Positions 44,235 through 56,865 of a stretch of 64,000 nucleotides of DNA are shown one piece after another. The DNA is from Rhynchopus sp. YZ270_cl-10. Its lineage: Eukaryota; Euglenozoa; Diplonemea; Diplonemida; Diplonemidae. The notes beneath the pieces were generated by a model, which ran no database searches, was not told the origin of the DNA, and saw only the letters and a program-made list of their open reading frames with translations. Every line of letters begins with the position of its first letter. Position 1 is the first letter of the stretch. A program made the position numbers and the translations under genes. Location of the stretch: contig OZ037905.1 in assembly GCA_964035575.1 (NCBI GenBank), positions 707,001-771,000 of the forward strand, given 5' to 3'.

Positions 44235-44290
44235 TTTTTTGAAAACTTGGTGTAGCCACCCTAGAGTGTGCTCCACTATGGGGGTTTTTT
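44235..44290 (-). repeat. Family E repeat
   Basis: TTTTTTGAAAACTTGGTGTA then GAGTGTGCTCCACTATGG. Confidence 0.5.
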
Positions 44291-44292
44291 TT

Positions 44293-44345
44293 TAAAATGA
44301 TAAACTGTTGGAGTAGTGTAGTTTCCTCGGCTGTGTTACCACACA
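44293..44345 (-). repeat. Family D repeat
   Basis: ATGATAAACTGTTGGAGTAG then TGTAGTTTCCTCGGCTGTG and TTACCACA. It matches 56330-56396. Confidence 0.55.
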
Positions 44346-44415
44346 TGTTCCATCAGAGGTCTTAAATGGGGGGTTTTTTTGCAGGGTCGAGACACACAAA
44401 ATACAGAAAAGACGT

Positions 44416-45322
44416 CTATAACATACTATCCTTTTTCTTCTTGTCAGACTTCTTCTTCTCCTCGCACGAACACTCGCAACCACAGAGGGCGTTCTTCACC
44501 CAGAACGGGAGCCGCTTCTTCCACATGTAAAACGCCATGTTCGTAAATATGAAGCCGACTATACCAAGCAAGAGGATAAACCCGAAGACGGCTATCGGCG
44601 AGGGAGGGTCTGAATCTTCTGTACAACGGGAGAGGGAGGGGGAGGGTACAACTCTCTGCACACACGATAAGAAATTATTGAAGACGAAGGTGCCGCTCGT
44701 GCACATATATCTTTTCAAGTTTTCTTATTTTGCTTTTTCAAAATAAAGAGGACATACTTGTTTTTATCTTCTTGCACAGCCCTGAGCTCTCCTGGCAGCC
44801 GTATCCGTCTTCAGTGCACTCACATATGCCCCGATTGGAGAGCTGTAGTGGTGTTCATGTTTTTTTTGGACAGACGTATCATCAGTGTTACTCTCACTCA
44901 CGCGAGGATGATTCCCCTATTGTAATCTGTTCTGCCCTCAAAATGTGACCAAAAGGAATACAATATCGAGAAAATTTAAAAAAGGCCCATACTTCAGCCC
45001 CTCGTGTACAGGTCCGACCTCCGGCAGAGGCCATGCACGGTGCTGGTGCTGGGGTTGGTGCATTAGTGGTCGGTGGTGTCGGCGGCTGCGAGGTAGGCGG
45101 TGCTGCTGTCCGGGGTGCTGTGGTTGTGGGAGGTGTCCTTGTGTCGGGCGCATCTGTGGCCGGTGCTCCTGTCTCTGGCGCGGCTGTGCTAGGTGCGCCA
45201 GTCTCCTGCAATACAGGCATCTCTGTTTCATTCACCATGGACCCCACATCGTCGTCTGCCTCTGTCACAGCCATGCTGCACATCGTGCAGACGACCATAA
45301 CAGTGAACGTCCATTTCGACAT
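44416..45322 (-). CDS. Small type I membrane protein with mucin-like stalk
   Basis: Exons 45322-44993, 44842-44758 and 44618-44416 give 205 residues. A signal peptide (MSKWTFTVMVVCTMCSMAVTEA) is followed by a ~65-residue stalk of Thr, Pro and Ala, a likely O-glycosylation region. A Cys-rich segment (CMASAGGRTC, then GICECTEDGYGCQ, then LCKK) resembles an EGF-like module. One membrane span, FGFILLLGIVGFIFTNMAFYM, comes next. The cytosolic tail holds a Cys cluster (CGCECSCEE) and a Lys-rich end. It looks like a small cell-surface glycoprotein; no ligand can be named. The trans-splice AG is at 45336-45335. Confidence 0.78.
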
Positions 45323-45368
45323 TTCTGTTGTCTCCTGTGAAGAGAATTGTCTAGGAAGTAGGGGGAGA

Positions 45369-45475
45369 CACAGCAGAGAATAAGACTCGGGGATCCGGGA
45401 CCGGGGACCGGGAAATCGGTTATTCTCAGCCGGACTGGAACCCGGGACCGGGAACCCGGCTTATTCTCTGCTGTG
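45369..45475. mobile_element. 107-bp hAT-like MITE with 8-bp TSD
   Basis: CACAGCAGAGAATAAG and its exact inverse form the ends. GGGGGAGA flanks both sides (45361-45368 and 45476-45483), the 8-bp duplication length typical of hAT elements. The interior is GGGACCGGG-type repeats. It lies just upstream of the small membrane protein gene. Confidence 0.88.
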
Positions 45476-46006
45476 GGGGGAGACTGTTAGCACAGGAAAG
45501 AAGGGGTTCTTTTACAAATACTCTTTTGCAAAAAAAAAAAAAAAGAAGAAGAAGAAGACAACTTGAAGATGAATGTGTCGGACACACATCTAAACAAAAA
45601 TAACCCACTACGGGGGTCAGGTGTGGGTTCACAGCATGAAACAATAAAAAAAAACACAATAAAAAACACACAACTCTCGGTTTTTGGTAAAAGGGTGCTG
45701 TGTCCTACGAGCAGGGCTTTCTCTTTGCAACTCATCGCTTTTTACTGTATCGACATTACTTTTTTTTACATTTTATTTTTGAAACTTATTTGTGGGAACC
45801 AGCACAGTCAGAAAGAACCGCCGTCTTCTGCCCCCCACCTTTTTTTTTGTGAGAGAACTCGAACCACCCCCCCTAACAATATCACTTACAATCGAACACA
45901 CCCTACACTCTCTCCCCCCTCCACGTCCCCCCTCTTTTTCGAATCGTTAATATGAATCCCCCCCTCCCTCTTTCCCGCTCCCCTTTCTCCCACTAATGAA
46001 CTAATT

Positions 46007-49000
46007 TTAACGTTTGCGGAACTTTACCGTTGGGAATTCCTCTGTGAGGGACAAGCGTTCCTCCTCGGAGAGTTCAAGGATATCATCGAGGACGGGCAGC
46101 ATACGCTCCTTGACGAGAGGCCGCTTTTCGACCAGGAACTGGAGGACCAGGTTCTTTAAGTAGTCGAGGTTCTGGTTTTTGAGGAACGAGTACTTGCTTT
46201 CCTCCTCGGCACGCCTCTCGAGCTCGCCTTGCTGGGTGGCGACCTGCTGTTGGAGGTACACATTGTGGTCTCGCAGGCTCTTCATCTCTTTTGCATCTGT
46301 CTTGGGTGCTTCTTCGGTTTCCTTGTCTACCCCCTCTGCTGCTTCAGCAGGCACTGTCGCCGTCTCTTCTTCTGGTTCTGCCGGCTGTGGTGCAGTCTCT
46401 GCCGTTGTCGTGGCAGCCGCTTCCTCCGCCTTTTGTTGCATTGCGGCAAGCGCTGCCGCAGCCTCCTCAGCGCTCGCCACCACAGCAGCATGCTTCTCCT
46501 GCAATTCACGAAGCTCCGCAAGTCGTCCCTCCGACTCGCTCTGAACTGTATTAAGTTCTTCTGTCTTCGCGCGCTGTTGGGGAAAGTGTGAAAAAGAAGG
46601 GAAAAATGGGTGAATCAATGGGGTTTGCTTTATAAAAAAAAGCTGTAGGGGGGACACATACGAGCTCTTCATTGATGCTCTCCACCTCTTCCAGGGCGTG
46701 TGTGCTTTCTGTGCGTGCTTCTGCAGCGTCGGACAGCGCTGCCGCGAGCGCCTCTTCGCCACTTGACGAGCGCGCTGCCTCCTCACGCAGGGCGGCCATC
46801 TCAGCCTCGGCAGACGCAAGCACACTGCGGAGGGAGGCTGCTTCGCTTGCTTCGAAGGAAGCCTGGTCGCGGAGCTCTTCTGCTGTGGCGAGCTGTGGGG
46901 AGGGGATGGGGATGAAGATGGGGAAGATGAAGATGAGGGGGAAGCCAAGAACAGCTACTGGAGTAAAGAGATTTTTTTTTTTTTTTGAAAAGTGCAAAAC
47001 GCCTCATCGTTCCTCGGAACGCAAAAAAACACTGACCAAGAAATGAAATGAAATTCATGGAAATCTCTAGAGGAGAGAAGGCAGGGGGCAAATCTACCGA
47101 GACCGAACCTAATGGGCAAAGCAATGTTGGAATTAAAACGGAAAAGGTGAGGAATCACTACTAGCCAATGCAAAAAAAAGGGAATATTGTAAGGCCCTAC
47201 ACTATTGAGGGGTTTTGTATGGAGTGGAATTGATAACGGTACATACAGAGGCGTTCACAGTGGCGAGCTCGTCTTGGTGCTGCGCGGAAGCCTTGCGGAG
47301 GTCGGCGATTTGCTGTGGCGTTGTTGTGTTGTTGTGCTGCCCATAGTGCCCAGCCCTTTTTCCTTTTTTTTTTGGGAAGTCCCCATTTTAGCATACCTCA
47401 TTCAGCGTTACAACAGTGCGTGCACTGCCGTCTGCCTCCTCCTGCGCAGCTTGAAGGGCTTCCTTGGTCGTCCGGATCTTCTCCTTGGCCTTCGCGATGG
47501 TGGCCTGCATGGTGTTCTCATGGGTGTCCTTCTGCTCCTCAAGATCCGACTCAAGGGCTGCGACTTTGGAGCGAAGGGTCTGCAGGGACTCCTCACTTCC
47601 AGACTCCGCCTGTAATTTGCGTGTCGTGTTTATTTTTTTTTTTTGAAATTCAGATGATATAGGTAGGAACATTGTTACTTTAGTAATAAGTTTAGCCAAA
47701 ATCTTCCTTTTTTTTTGTCCACCATCGACCCCCCAGACGGAAGCTCTTATTGACAATTTTTCGGGTAATTCCAAAGTCAGAATATTTTCCATGCAGAAGA
47801 GAGGGGGGTAACGGTTCCGGTATGTGGACTGACATTCAGGTAGAAGGCCAGATGGCGGTCAGGATAGCGTGCAAAAAAAATGTTCAATGTGGTGGCAAAG
47901 ATCATACCTCTGCCTGAAGACGCTGTGCTACTGCAGCACGCTCTGCAGCCAGCTCGACCTCCTCAGTGAGCGAGGCAACCTCTGCCTTCAGGTCCTTGAT
48001 CTTTTCCTGTCAGAAGTGAAGTGTGGGAAAACACTGAGGAGGGGGGGGTGGGTGGTGCAGGAGTGCATACCGAGTCAGCCTCCTTCATCCCCTTCGCCAT
48101 TTCCTTGAACTTTGTGACGCGTGCCTCACCCTCCTGTTGCTGCTTGAGCGCCTGCTCTAAATCAACCGCAAGGGAACGCTTCTCCCCTTCAGCATCCTCC
48201 AGTTGCGCACCAAGTGTCTGTGGGGAAAAGGTAGAGATTTGGTGGAAAAGTTTATAAGATGTTCCTAAGCCTCGCTTCGCCACCTTGATCACATATCGAA
48301 TATAAAGAAATGTAAGGTGAACCTCAGCCTCTCTGTACTACAGAAAGGCTTTTTAAAACCGCCTTGGAGTACCCAAAGCTACATACCGTGATCTGAGACT
48401 GTGCTTTGCCCAGCTCTTCTTGCACCTCAGTCGCACGCACTGACGCACTTTCCTGAGTGTTGCTGGAGGCGTCAAGCTCCTCACGCAGACGTTGAAGCTC
48501 TTCCTTCAGGGAAGACTCTGCCTGCGAGGCGTCCGTCGCATCAGAGCTGAGCTTCTCCAAGGCTGCCTGCTTCTCTGCCAGGAGCGACTCCATGTTGGAA
48601 AGCTTCGCTGCCGCCTCGGTCAGGTCAGATTCTGCCTTCTGGTTGGACTCCTCAACCTCGAGCAGGTGTGTGGTGAGCTCTGTCAGCTTTTCTTTCGCGA
48701 CTGTCTTCACCTTCGCCACCTTCTCCGTCAGCGCATCGACGTCCGTTCGTGCGGAGGCGAGGTCAGTTTTGCACTGTGCCAGCTCCTCCTCGGAGGCAGT
48801 GCATTTGGCCTGCAACGCTGCCTGAGCTTCCGCCAGCTCTGATTCTGCAGAAGCAGTTGCCCCTGCCTGCTGCAAGGCTGACTCAAGCTGTCCCTGAAGG
48901 TCAAGCAGCTCAGCATCCTTTGCCTGTACAGTCTCGAGTGTCTCATCCAAAGCCGTTTGGACATTCGTGACGCCCGTCTCCAATGCTGTCTTCTCCTCCG

Positions 49001-52000
49001 TCAACTCCGCCACCTTCGCCTGGAGGCCAACCACCTTCCCCTTAGCCTTCTGCTTGAAGCGCTCCGCATCCTCCTCTGCTGCAGACAAAGCAGTCTCCTT
49101 CTCCTGCAGAGCGTTCCGTACTTCGTCAACCGCCTTCGACGCAGCCTCAAGCTCCTCGTCAACTGCCTGCTTCGCAGATGCTGCAGACTCCAGTTGGCTC
49201 TCAAGAAGTGCCTTCTCCTCACGTGCTGCAGACAGCTCTCCCTGAAGTGCACTGCCCTCAGATTCCAGTGACGCACGAAGCTGAGTCAGTTCCTCTTCTG
49301 CTGCAGACAAAGCAGTCTCCTTCTCCTGCAGGGTGCTCCGTACTTCGTCAGCCACCTTCGACGCAGCCTCAAGTTCCTCACTCAGAGCCTCCTTTGCTGA
49401 CGTCACACCCTCCAGTTGGCTTTCCAGGACTGCCTTCTCTTCACGTGCTGCAGACAGCTCTCCCTGAAGTGCACTGCCTTCAGATTCAAGTGACGCACGA
49501 AGCTGTGCCAGTTCCTCCTCTGCACGCACCTGGCCTTCCGAAGCCTCCGCTGCTGCTTCCGTTGCTTCCTTCAATTTCAGCTTCATACCCTCAACCTTCT
49601 CCTTCGCCATCTCCTTGAATTTCTGGCTGCCTTCTGCTGCCTTCTCCAGTTGTTCACTGAGTGATGCCTTCTCCTCAGCGGTTGTTGCTGTCTCAGTGCG
49701 TGCAGCCTCAAGTTCCTCGTCAACTGCCTGCTTCGCAGATGCTGCAGACTCCAGTTGGCTCTCAAGAAGAGCCTTCTCTTCACGTGCTGCAGACAGCTCT
49801 CCCTGAAGTGCACTACCCTCAGATTCAAGTGACGCACGAAGCTGAGTAAGTTCCTCCTCTGCACGAACCTGTGCAGAACCCGCCTCCTCAGATGTGGCGG
49901 TCAGCGCTGCAAGCTCTGTCGTCTTCTCCTCAACTGCAGCCTCAAGTTCCTTCACCTTCTCGTTCAGGCCGTCGAACTTCTCCTTCGCCATCTCCTTGAA
50001 TTTCTGGCTGCCCTCCTTCAATTTCTCCAGTTTTTCTTCAAGTGTATTCTTCTCCTCAGCGGTTGTTGCTGTCTCAGTACGTGCAGCCTCAAGCTCCTCG
50101 TCAACTGCCTGCTTCGCAGATGCTGCAGACTCCAGTTGGCTCTCAAGAAGTGCCTTCTCTTCACGTGCTGCAGACAGCTCTCCCTGAAGTGCACTGCCTT
50201 CAGATTCAAGTGACGCACGAAGCTGTGCCAGTTCCTCCTCTGCACGTGTTTGTCCTTCCGTAGACGCCGCTAATAGTTCTTTCGACTCTTTGAGCTTCAG
50301 CTTCAGACTCTCAACCTTCTCTTTTGCTATCTCCTTAAGCTTCTGGTTGCCTTCTGTCGCTCTCTCCAGTTCTTCACTGAGTGACTGCTTCTCCTCAGCG
50401 GTTGTTGCTGTCTCAGTGCGTGCAGCCTCAAGCTCCTCAGTCAGAGCCTCCTTTGCTGATGTCACACCCTCCAGCTGGCTCTCAAGAAGTGCCTTCTCCT
50501 CACGTGCTGCAGACAGCTCTCCCTGAAGTGCACTGCCCTCGGTTTCAAGTGACGCACGAAGCTGTGCCAGTTCCTCCTCTGCACGAACCTGTGCAGAACC
50601 CGCCTCCTCAGATGTTGCGGTCAGTGCTGCAAGCTCTGTCGTTTTCTCCTCAACTGCTGCCTCAAGTTCCTTCACCTTCTCGTTCAGGCCGTCGAACTTC
50701 TCCTTCGCCATCTCCTTGAACTTCTGGTTGCCTTCTTTCGCCTTCTCCAGTTGTTCAGTGAGTGTATTCTTCTCCTCAGCTGCTGTTGCTGTCTCAGTAC
50801 GTGCAGCCTCAAGCTCCTCGTCAACTGCCTGCTTCGCAGATGCTGCAGACTCCAGTTGGCTCTCAAGAAGTGCTTTCTCCTCACGTGCTGCAGACAGCTC
50901 TCCCTGAAGTGCACTGCCCTCAGATTCAAGTGACGCACGAAGCTGAGTAAGTTCCTCCTCTGCACGCACCTGTGCAGAGCCCGCCTCCTCAGATGTGTCG
51001 GTCAATGCTGCAAGCTCTGTTGTCTTCTCCTCAACTGCTGCCTCAAGTTCCTTCACCTTCTCGTTCAGGCCGTCGAACTTCTCCTTCGCCATCTCCTTGA
51101 ATTTCTGGCTGCCCTCCTTCAATTTCTCCAGTTTTTCTTCAAGTGTATTCTTCTCCTCAGCGGTTGTTGCTGTCTCAGTACGTGCAGCCTCAAGCTCCTC
51201 GTCAACTGCCTGCTTCGCAGATGCTGCAGACTCAAGTTGGCTCTCAAGAAGTGCCTTCTCTTCACGTGCTGCAGACAGCTCTCCCTGAAGTGCACTGCCC
51301 TCGGATTGAAGGGTACTTTGAAGTTCATCAAATTTGCTCTTGCTTTCAGCTCTTTCCTTTGCAGCTTGCTCTCTTTCGTGCTCACGCTCTGCCGTCTCGT
51401 CTTGCAGCCTCTTCTCCATGGCAGCAACACGCTCCCAACTCTGCGACACTGTCTTGACGTGGTCTTCGTTCTCTTGCTTCTCAGCGTCGTACATCTTCGT
51501 CACCTTTGCGACGTCAGCCAGAGTCTCCTGCATACACGCCTCCGAAGCATCTAATGCTGTACAGAGCTCAGCAATCCTCTGCCCCTGACCTTCAACAGCA
51601 CCCTCAAGAGTCTTCAGTGCCGCAGTGCTCGACGACTTCACATCCGCGCAGACCTCAAGTGCGTTGTTCAGCTCCTCTTCCTTCTGTGTCAGCAACGCTT
51701 GAACCTCACCAACACACCCTTCGTTGCTAGCAGCAGTAGTACGTAGTTCATCCAGCTCAGCGTTCTTCGCAACAAGCGTCTCTGCCGCATTCTGAAGCTC
51801 GTCAACAATCTGGGCCTTCGTCTTAGTGACAGTTTCCAGCTCACTCTCAAGAAGTGCCTTCTCCTCGCGTGCTGCAGACAGCTCTCCCTGAAGTGCACTG
51901 CCCTCAGATTCAAGTGACGCACGAAGCTGTGCCAGCTCCTCCTCTGCACGAACCTGTGCAGAGCCCGCCTCCTCAGATGTGGCGGTCAGTGCTACAAGCT

Positions 52001-55000
52001 CTGTTGTCTTCTCCTCAACTGCTGCCTCAAGTTCCTTCACCTTCTCGTTCAGGCCGTCGAACTTCTCCTTCGCCATCTCCTTGAACTTCTGGCTGCCCTC
52101 CTTCAATTTCTCCAGCTTTTCTTCAAGCGCATTCTTCTCCTCAGCTGCTGTTGCTGTCTCAGTGCGTGCAGCCTCAAGCTCCACGTCAACTGCCTGCTTC
52201 GCAGATGCTGCAGACTCCAGTTGGCTCTCAAGAAGTGCCTTCTCCTCACGTGCTGCAGACAGTTCTCCCTGAAGTGCACTGCCCTCAGATTCCAGCGACG
52301 CACGAAGCTGAGTAAGTTCCTCCTCTGCACGCACCTGTGCAGAACCCGCCTCCTCAGATGTGGCGGTCAGTGCTGCAAGCTCTGTTGTCTTCTCCTCAAC
52401 TGCTGCCTCAAGTTCCTTCACCTTTTCGTTCAGGCCATCGAACTTCTCTTTCGCCATCTCCTTGAACTTCTGGTTGCCTTCTGCTGCCTTCTCCAGTTGT
52501 TCAGTGAGTGATGCCTTCTCCTCACCTGTTGTTGTTATCTCAGTACGTGCAGCCTCAAGCTCCTCGTCAACTGCCTGCTTCGCAGATACTACAGACTCAA
52601 GCTGACTTTCAAGAAGTGCCTTCTCCTCGCGTGCTGCAGACAGTTCTCCCTGAAGTGCACTGCCCTCAGATTCCAGCGACGCACGAAGCTGAGTAAGTTC
52701 CTCCTCTGCACGCACCTGTGCAGAACCCGCCTCCTCAGATGTGGCGGTCAGTGCTGCAAGCTCTGTCGTCTTCTCCTCAACTGCAGCCTCAAGTTCCTTC
52801 ACCTTCTCGTTCAGGCCATCGAACTTCTCTTTCGCCATCTCCTTGAATTTCTGGCTGCCCTCCTTCAATTTCTCCAGTTTTTCTTCAAGTGTATTCTTCT
52901 CCTCAGCGGTTGTTGCTGTCTCAGTACGTGCAGCCTCAAGCTCCTCGTCAACTGCCTGCTTCGCAGATGCTGCAGACTCCAGCTGGCTCTCAAGAAGTGC
53001 CTTCTCCTCACGTGCTGCAGACAGCTCTCCCTGAAGTGCGCTACCCTCAGATTCAAGTGACGCACGAAGCTGTACCAGCTGCTGCTCTGCACGCACCTGT
53101 GCAGAACCCGCCTCCTCAGATGTTGCTGTCAGTGCTGCAAGCTTTGTCGTCTTCTCCTCAACTGCTTCCTCAAGTTCCTTCACCTTCTCGTTCAGGCCGT
53201 CGAACTTCTCTTTCGCCATCTCCTTGAACTTCTGGCTGCCCTCTGCTGCCTTCTGCAGTTGTTCACTGAGTGTTTGCTTCTCCTCAGCTGCAGTTGCAGT
53301 CTCAGTGCGTGCAGCCTCAAGCTCCTCGTCAACTGCCTGCTTCGCAGATGCTGCAGACTCCAGTTGGCTCTCAAGAAGTGCCTTCTCCTCACGTGCTGCA
53401 GACAGCTCTCCCTGAAGTGCACTGCCCTCAGATTCCAGTGACGCACGAAGCTGAGTAAGTTCCTCCTCTGCACGCACCTGTGCAGAACCCGCCTCCTCAG
53501 ATGTTGCTGTCAGTGCTGCAAGCTCTGTTGTCTTCTCCTCAACTGCTGCCTCAAGTTCCTTCACCTTTTCGTTCAGGCCATCAAACTTCTCCTTCGCCAT
53601 CTCCTTGAACTTCTGGCTGCCCTCCTTCAATTTCTCCAGCTTTTCTTCAAGTGTTTGCTTCTCCTCAGCGCTTGTTGCTGTCTCAGTACGTGCAGCGTCA
53701 AGCTCCTCAGTCAGAGCCTCCTTTGCTGACGTCACACCCTCCAGTTGGCTCTCAAGAAGTGCTTTCTCTTCACGTGCTGCAGACAGCTCTCCCTGAAGTG
53801 CACTGCCCTCGGTTTCAAGTGACGCACGAAGCTGAGTAAGTTCCTCCTCTGCACGCACTTGTGCAGAACCCGCCTCCTCAGATGTTGCGGTCAGTGCTGC
53901 AAGCTCTGTTGTCTTCTCCTCAACTGCAGCCTCAAGTTCCTTCACCTTCTCGTTCAGGCCGTCGAACTTCTCCTTCGCCATCTCCTTGAATTTCTGGCTG
54001 CCTTCTGCTGCCTTCTCCAGTTGTTCAGTGAGTGTTTGCTTCTCCTCAGCTGCAGTTGCAGTCTCGGTGCGTGCAGCCTCAAGCTCCTCACTCAGAGCCT
54101 CCTTTGCTGACGTCACACCCTCCAGTTGGCTCTCAAGAAGTGCCTTCTCCTCACGTGCTGCAGACAGTTCTCCCTGAAGTGCACTGCCCTCGGTTTCAAG
54201 TGACGCACGAAGCTGAGTAAGTTCCTCCTCTGCACGAACCTGTGCAGAACCCGCCTCCTCAGATGTTGCTGTCAATGCTGCAAGCTCTGTCGTCTTCTCC
54301 TCAACTGCTGCCTCAAGTTCCTTCACCTTCTCGTTCAGGCCGTCGAACTTCTCTTTTGCCATCTCCTTGAATTTCTGGCTGCCTTCCGTTGCCTTCTCCA
54401 GTTGTTCACTGAGTGACTGCTTCTCCTCAGCTGCTGTTGTTATCTCAGTACGTGCAGCCTCAAGCTCCTCGTCAACTGCCTGCTTCGCAGATGCTGCAGA
54501 CTCAAGCTTACTTTCAAGAAGTGCCTTCTCCTCACGTGCTGCAGACAGTTCTCCCTGAAGTGCACTGCCCTCGGTTTCAAGTGACGCACGAAGCTGAGTA
54601 AGTTCCTCCTCTGCACGCACCTGTGCAGAACCTGCCCCTTCAGATGTGGCGGTCAGTGCTGCAAGCTCTGTTGTCTTCTCCTCAACTGCTGCCTCAAGTT
54701 CCTTCACCTTCTCGTTCAGGCCGTCGAACTTTTCTTTTGCGATAGCTTTGAATTTGTCGATGCCTTCTTTGGACTGCACTAGGGCCTGCTCTGCTTCTTC
54801 AGCCTTCGCGGTCATGGCGGCGATCTCTGCACGCAAGGCCTCCACCTGCTCAGAGGCACCTGCCGCTTCCGTTGCACGCCCTTCTGACAGCTGCGCCTCC
54901 AGCGCTTCCTTGTCTCTGGTCACCTTCTGGTGCGCCTCTGTGACCTTATCCTTGTACATGATGAAGCGGTCCTTGAGGAGCACAATCTCCTGCTCCTTTT

Positions 55001-55700
55001 CCTGCACCTTTTCGCGCGCCTTTTCTTTGAGCAGTTCGATGCGTTCGTCTTTGTCTTTGAGCTCCTTTTGCGCTGCGTCGTGAAGCTCTTGAAGATGCGA
55101 CTCTTTGATGGCAAGCTCTCTGAAGAAGATCTGCTGTTCAAGCATGTGGTTTTCCATGCTTTGCACTTCTTCTTTTAGCTTCAGATTTTCTGCGTAATAG
55201 TCATCACTAGCTTGGGAGGGTGGTGCGGCACTGGGTTGGCCTGACCCACGAACACGCTCCAACTCGCGAGAGAGGTTCTCCACTGTGAGTTTGTGTTCAC
55301 GGCGTTCTAGCTCTGCAAGCTCAGCGTCAGACGAACGTTTTTTTGAAGCATCGGACGAAGAGTACTCAGAGGACTGTTCGAACGTTTCGATGACACTGTT
55401 GCGCTCCTGCAAGACGACGTCCAGCTTCGCAACGTAGTCCTTATAGAATGCAACCCGCTCATCGCACGCCAGCGCTGCCTGCGAAATCTGCTTCCCCGCC
55501 TGCTCTTCCTTCGCCTCCATCTCGTCCTGGAAGCCCTTAATCATCTCTTTGTACCCCTCAATAGCAGAGAGATGCCGGCTCGATTCGTCTTTGTACTCCT
55601 CCTTCTGCTTCTCCATCTGCGCCATCTTGTGTTTCACATTTTCCTTCCAAACTTCGGTCTTTGCCTTGAACTCTGCGAGTTCATCTGCATCAGATGACAT
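46007..55700 (-). CDS. Giant GRIP-domain golgin with long tandem repeats
   Basis: Seven exons (55700-48387, 48217-48071, 48006-47908, 47609-47397, 47312-47247, 46892-46662, 46573-46007) give 2,878 residues, almost all coiled coil. The C-terminus, starting KNQNLDYLKNLVLQFLVEKR and running to LPVLDDILELSEEE, matches the GRIP domain. The Tyr that binds Arl1 GTPase in known GRIP proteins is at about residue 2828. GRIP golgins are rod-like tethers on the trans-Golgi. Residues of roughly 300-2220 carry eleven canonical copies, plus two variants, of a 127-residue unit built around FKEMAKEKFDGLNEKVKELE. All six introns are phase 0. The likely trans-splice AG is at 55711-55710. The GRIP call is good; the exact small exons are inferred from phase and coiled-coil continuity. 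Confidence 0.88.
46984..47038 (-). repeat. Family A repeat with A tail, in golgin intron 5
   Basis: A T run, GAAAAGTGCAAAACGCCTCA, then TCGTTCCTCGGAACGC. The tail is clear: on the minus strand it ends GCACTTTTCAAAAAAA. Confidence 0.65.
48256..48350 (-). repeat. Two A-tailed hairpin repeats in golgin intron 1
   Basis: TAAGATGTTCCTAAGCCTCG is at 48256-48297 and TGTAAGGTGAACCTCAGCCT at 48310-48350, in the same orientation. Confidence 0.55.
49050..54760 (-). repeat. 381-bp tandem repeats inside the golgin coding region
   Basis: Unit starts near 54740, 54355, 53975 and so on keep a 381-bp (127-codon) step over long stretches. A unique spacer is at about 51310-51840 and two variant units lie near 50290 and 49590. 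Many 60-100 base blocks are identical between units, so the array has been homogenised recently. Confidence 0.9.
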
Positions 55701-56059
55701 TTTAGTGCTCTACCGAGAGGAGATGTGTCTGAAGGGTATGGGATGTAAGTATGTGAAGGACGGCGGAGTGGAGGGGGAGGAGGAGGAGGAGGAGGAGGAG
55801 GAGAATGTTGAGAAACAATTTTTTGGCTACGTCTGAAATGGAGACGAAGGCGAAAGGGGGAGGAAGAGAAGACACCTTCGTTGCAGATGATGATCTCTCT
55901 CATGCATCGTCTCCCTCTTCCCTGCAGTGAGGGAAGTCGAAACCATTGATGAAGGAGGTATTTGGAGGGGGAGGGGGAATGGAGTTTGGCAAGGAGGGGG
56001 GTGGAAAATTGTGGTTCTGTTTTATTTTTCTGTTTCCCAAAAAAAGAAAAGGGTTTTAG

Positions 56060-56094
56060 ATAATGAACCTAAGCCTCTCGTGCTTAGTCACCTT
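56060..56094 (-). repeat. A-tailed hairpin repeat, consensus-like
   Basis: AATGAACCTAAGCCTCTCGT then GCTTAGTCACCTTT. TAAGC and GCTTA form the stem. Confidence 0.65.
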
Positions 56095-56329
56095 TAAAAA
56101 ATGGTGAAGGGGGTGGGTGCTTTTTTTTTGTTGGGTGGAAACCCAATGCTATAGCTCCCATCCCCCCTTTATTGCTTTTTCAGGTGTGGTTCAATTTTGC
56201 GCGCTAATTTTCTAGAAAAGTGTGAACCGCAGTTTTTGTAGATAAGCGGAACTACACATGGACATTTGCACATTTAACTCTTGCTTCACAACTCGTTTTT
56301 TCTCTCTTGATTTGTATGTTCTTTTTTTA

Positions 56330-56396
56330 TGATAAATTGTTGGCGTGGTGTAGTTGCCTCGGTTGTGTTGCCACAGTTTGTGCAATCTCCACTGTC
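56330..56396 (-). repeat. Family D repeat
   Basis: TGATAAATTGTTGGCGTGGT, then GTAGTTGCCTCGGTTGTG and TTTGTGCAATCTCCACTGTC. Fullest copy. Confidence 0.6.
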
Positions 56397-56865
56397 ATTT
56401 AGTTGGAAAACTCTTTTTCGACCATTCCTTTTAGGGGAACGGAGCATGCACGGTCCTGGAAGCTCCAAGAAAATGGAGTCGGTGGGCTAAAGAGGAAGTT
56501 GCCTTCCTAAACGTGCACAACAACTGGCAAAAAAAAGGGGAGGTGTCGTCACTCACCTATTTCATCATTAATATGTGCATGTTTTGTTTTAAAAAAAAAA
56601 TGAAAAAAGGAAAGTAAATGTGTTATGCACAAGTTGATACTTCTGTAGATGGGTTTCTAACGTTAACCCTGTTTCAGGACATCTGCAATGATTTCCTTTT
56701 ATTTGGTGGGTAAATAGCGTAAAACCGATGTGTAAACATTTGAGGGAATATAAAGCAGTTCTCTAAATCCGACCCTTTTGTTTTTTGGCAAATTCCGAAA
56801 TCCAAAATCCGAAAAATTCATGTTGATGTCTGCAAAACAAAAATATAAAGAAAAGTTTGTAACAC

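Larger units (their letters stand above)
55740..56860. other. Intergenic upstream of the golgin
   Basis: GGA repeats at 55775-55803, one hairpin repeat (56060-56094) and one family D repeat (56330-56396). No gene was recognised. Confidence 0.6.

Noticed and set aside
49050-54760. Regularly spaced repeats that could suggest a CRISPR array
   Set aside because: The unit is 381 bp, in frame with a coiled-coil protein, and there are no short unique spacers.
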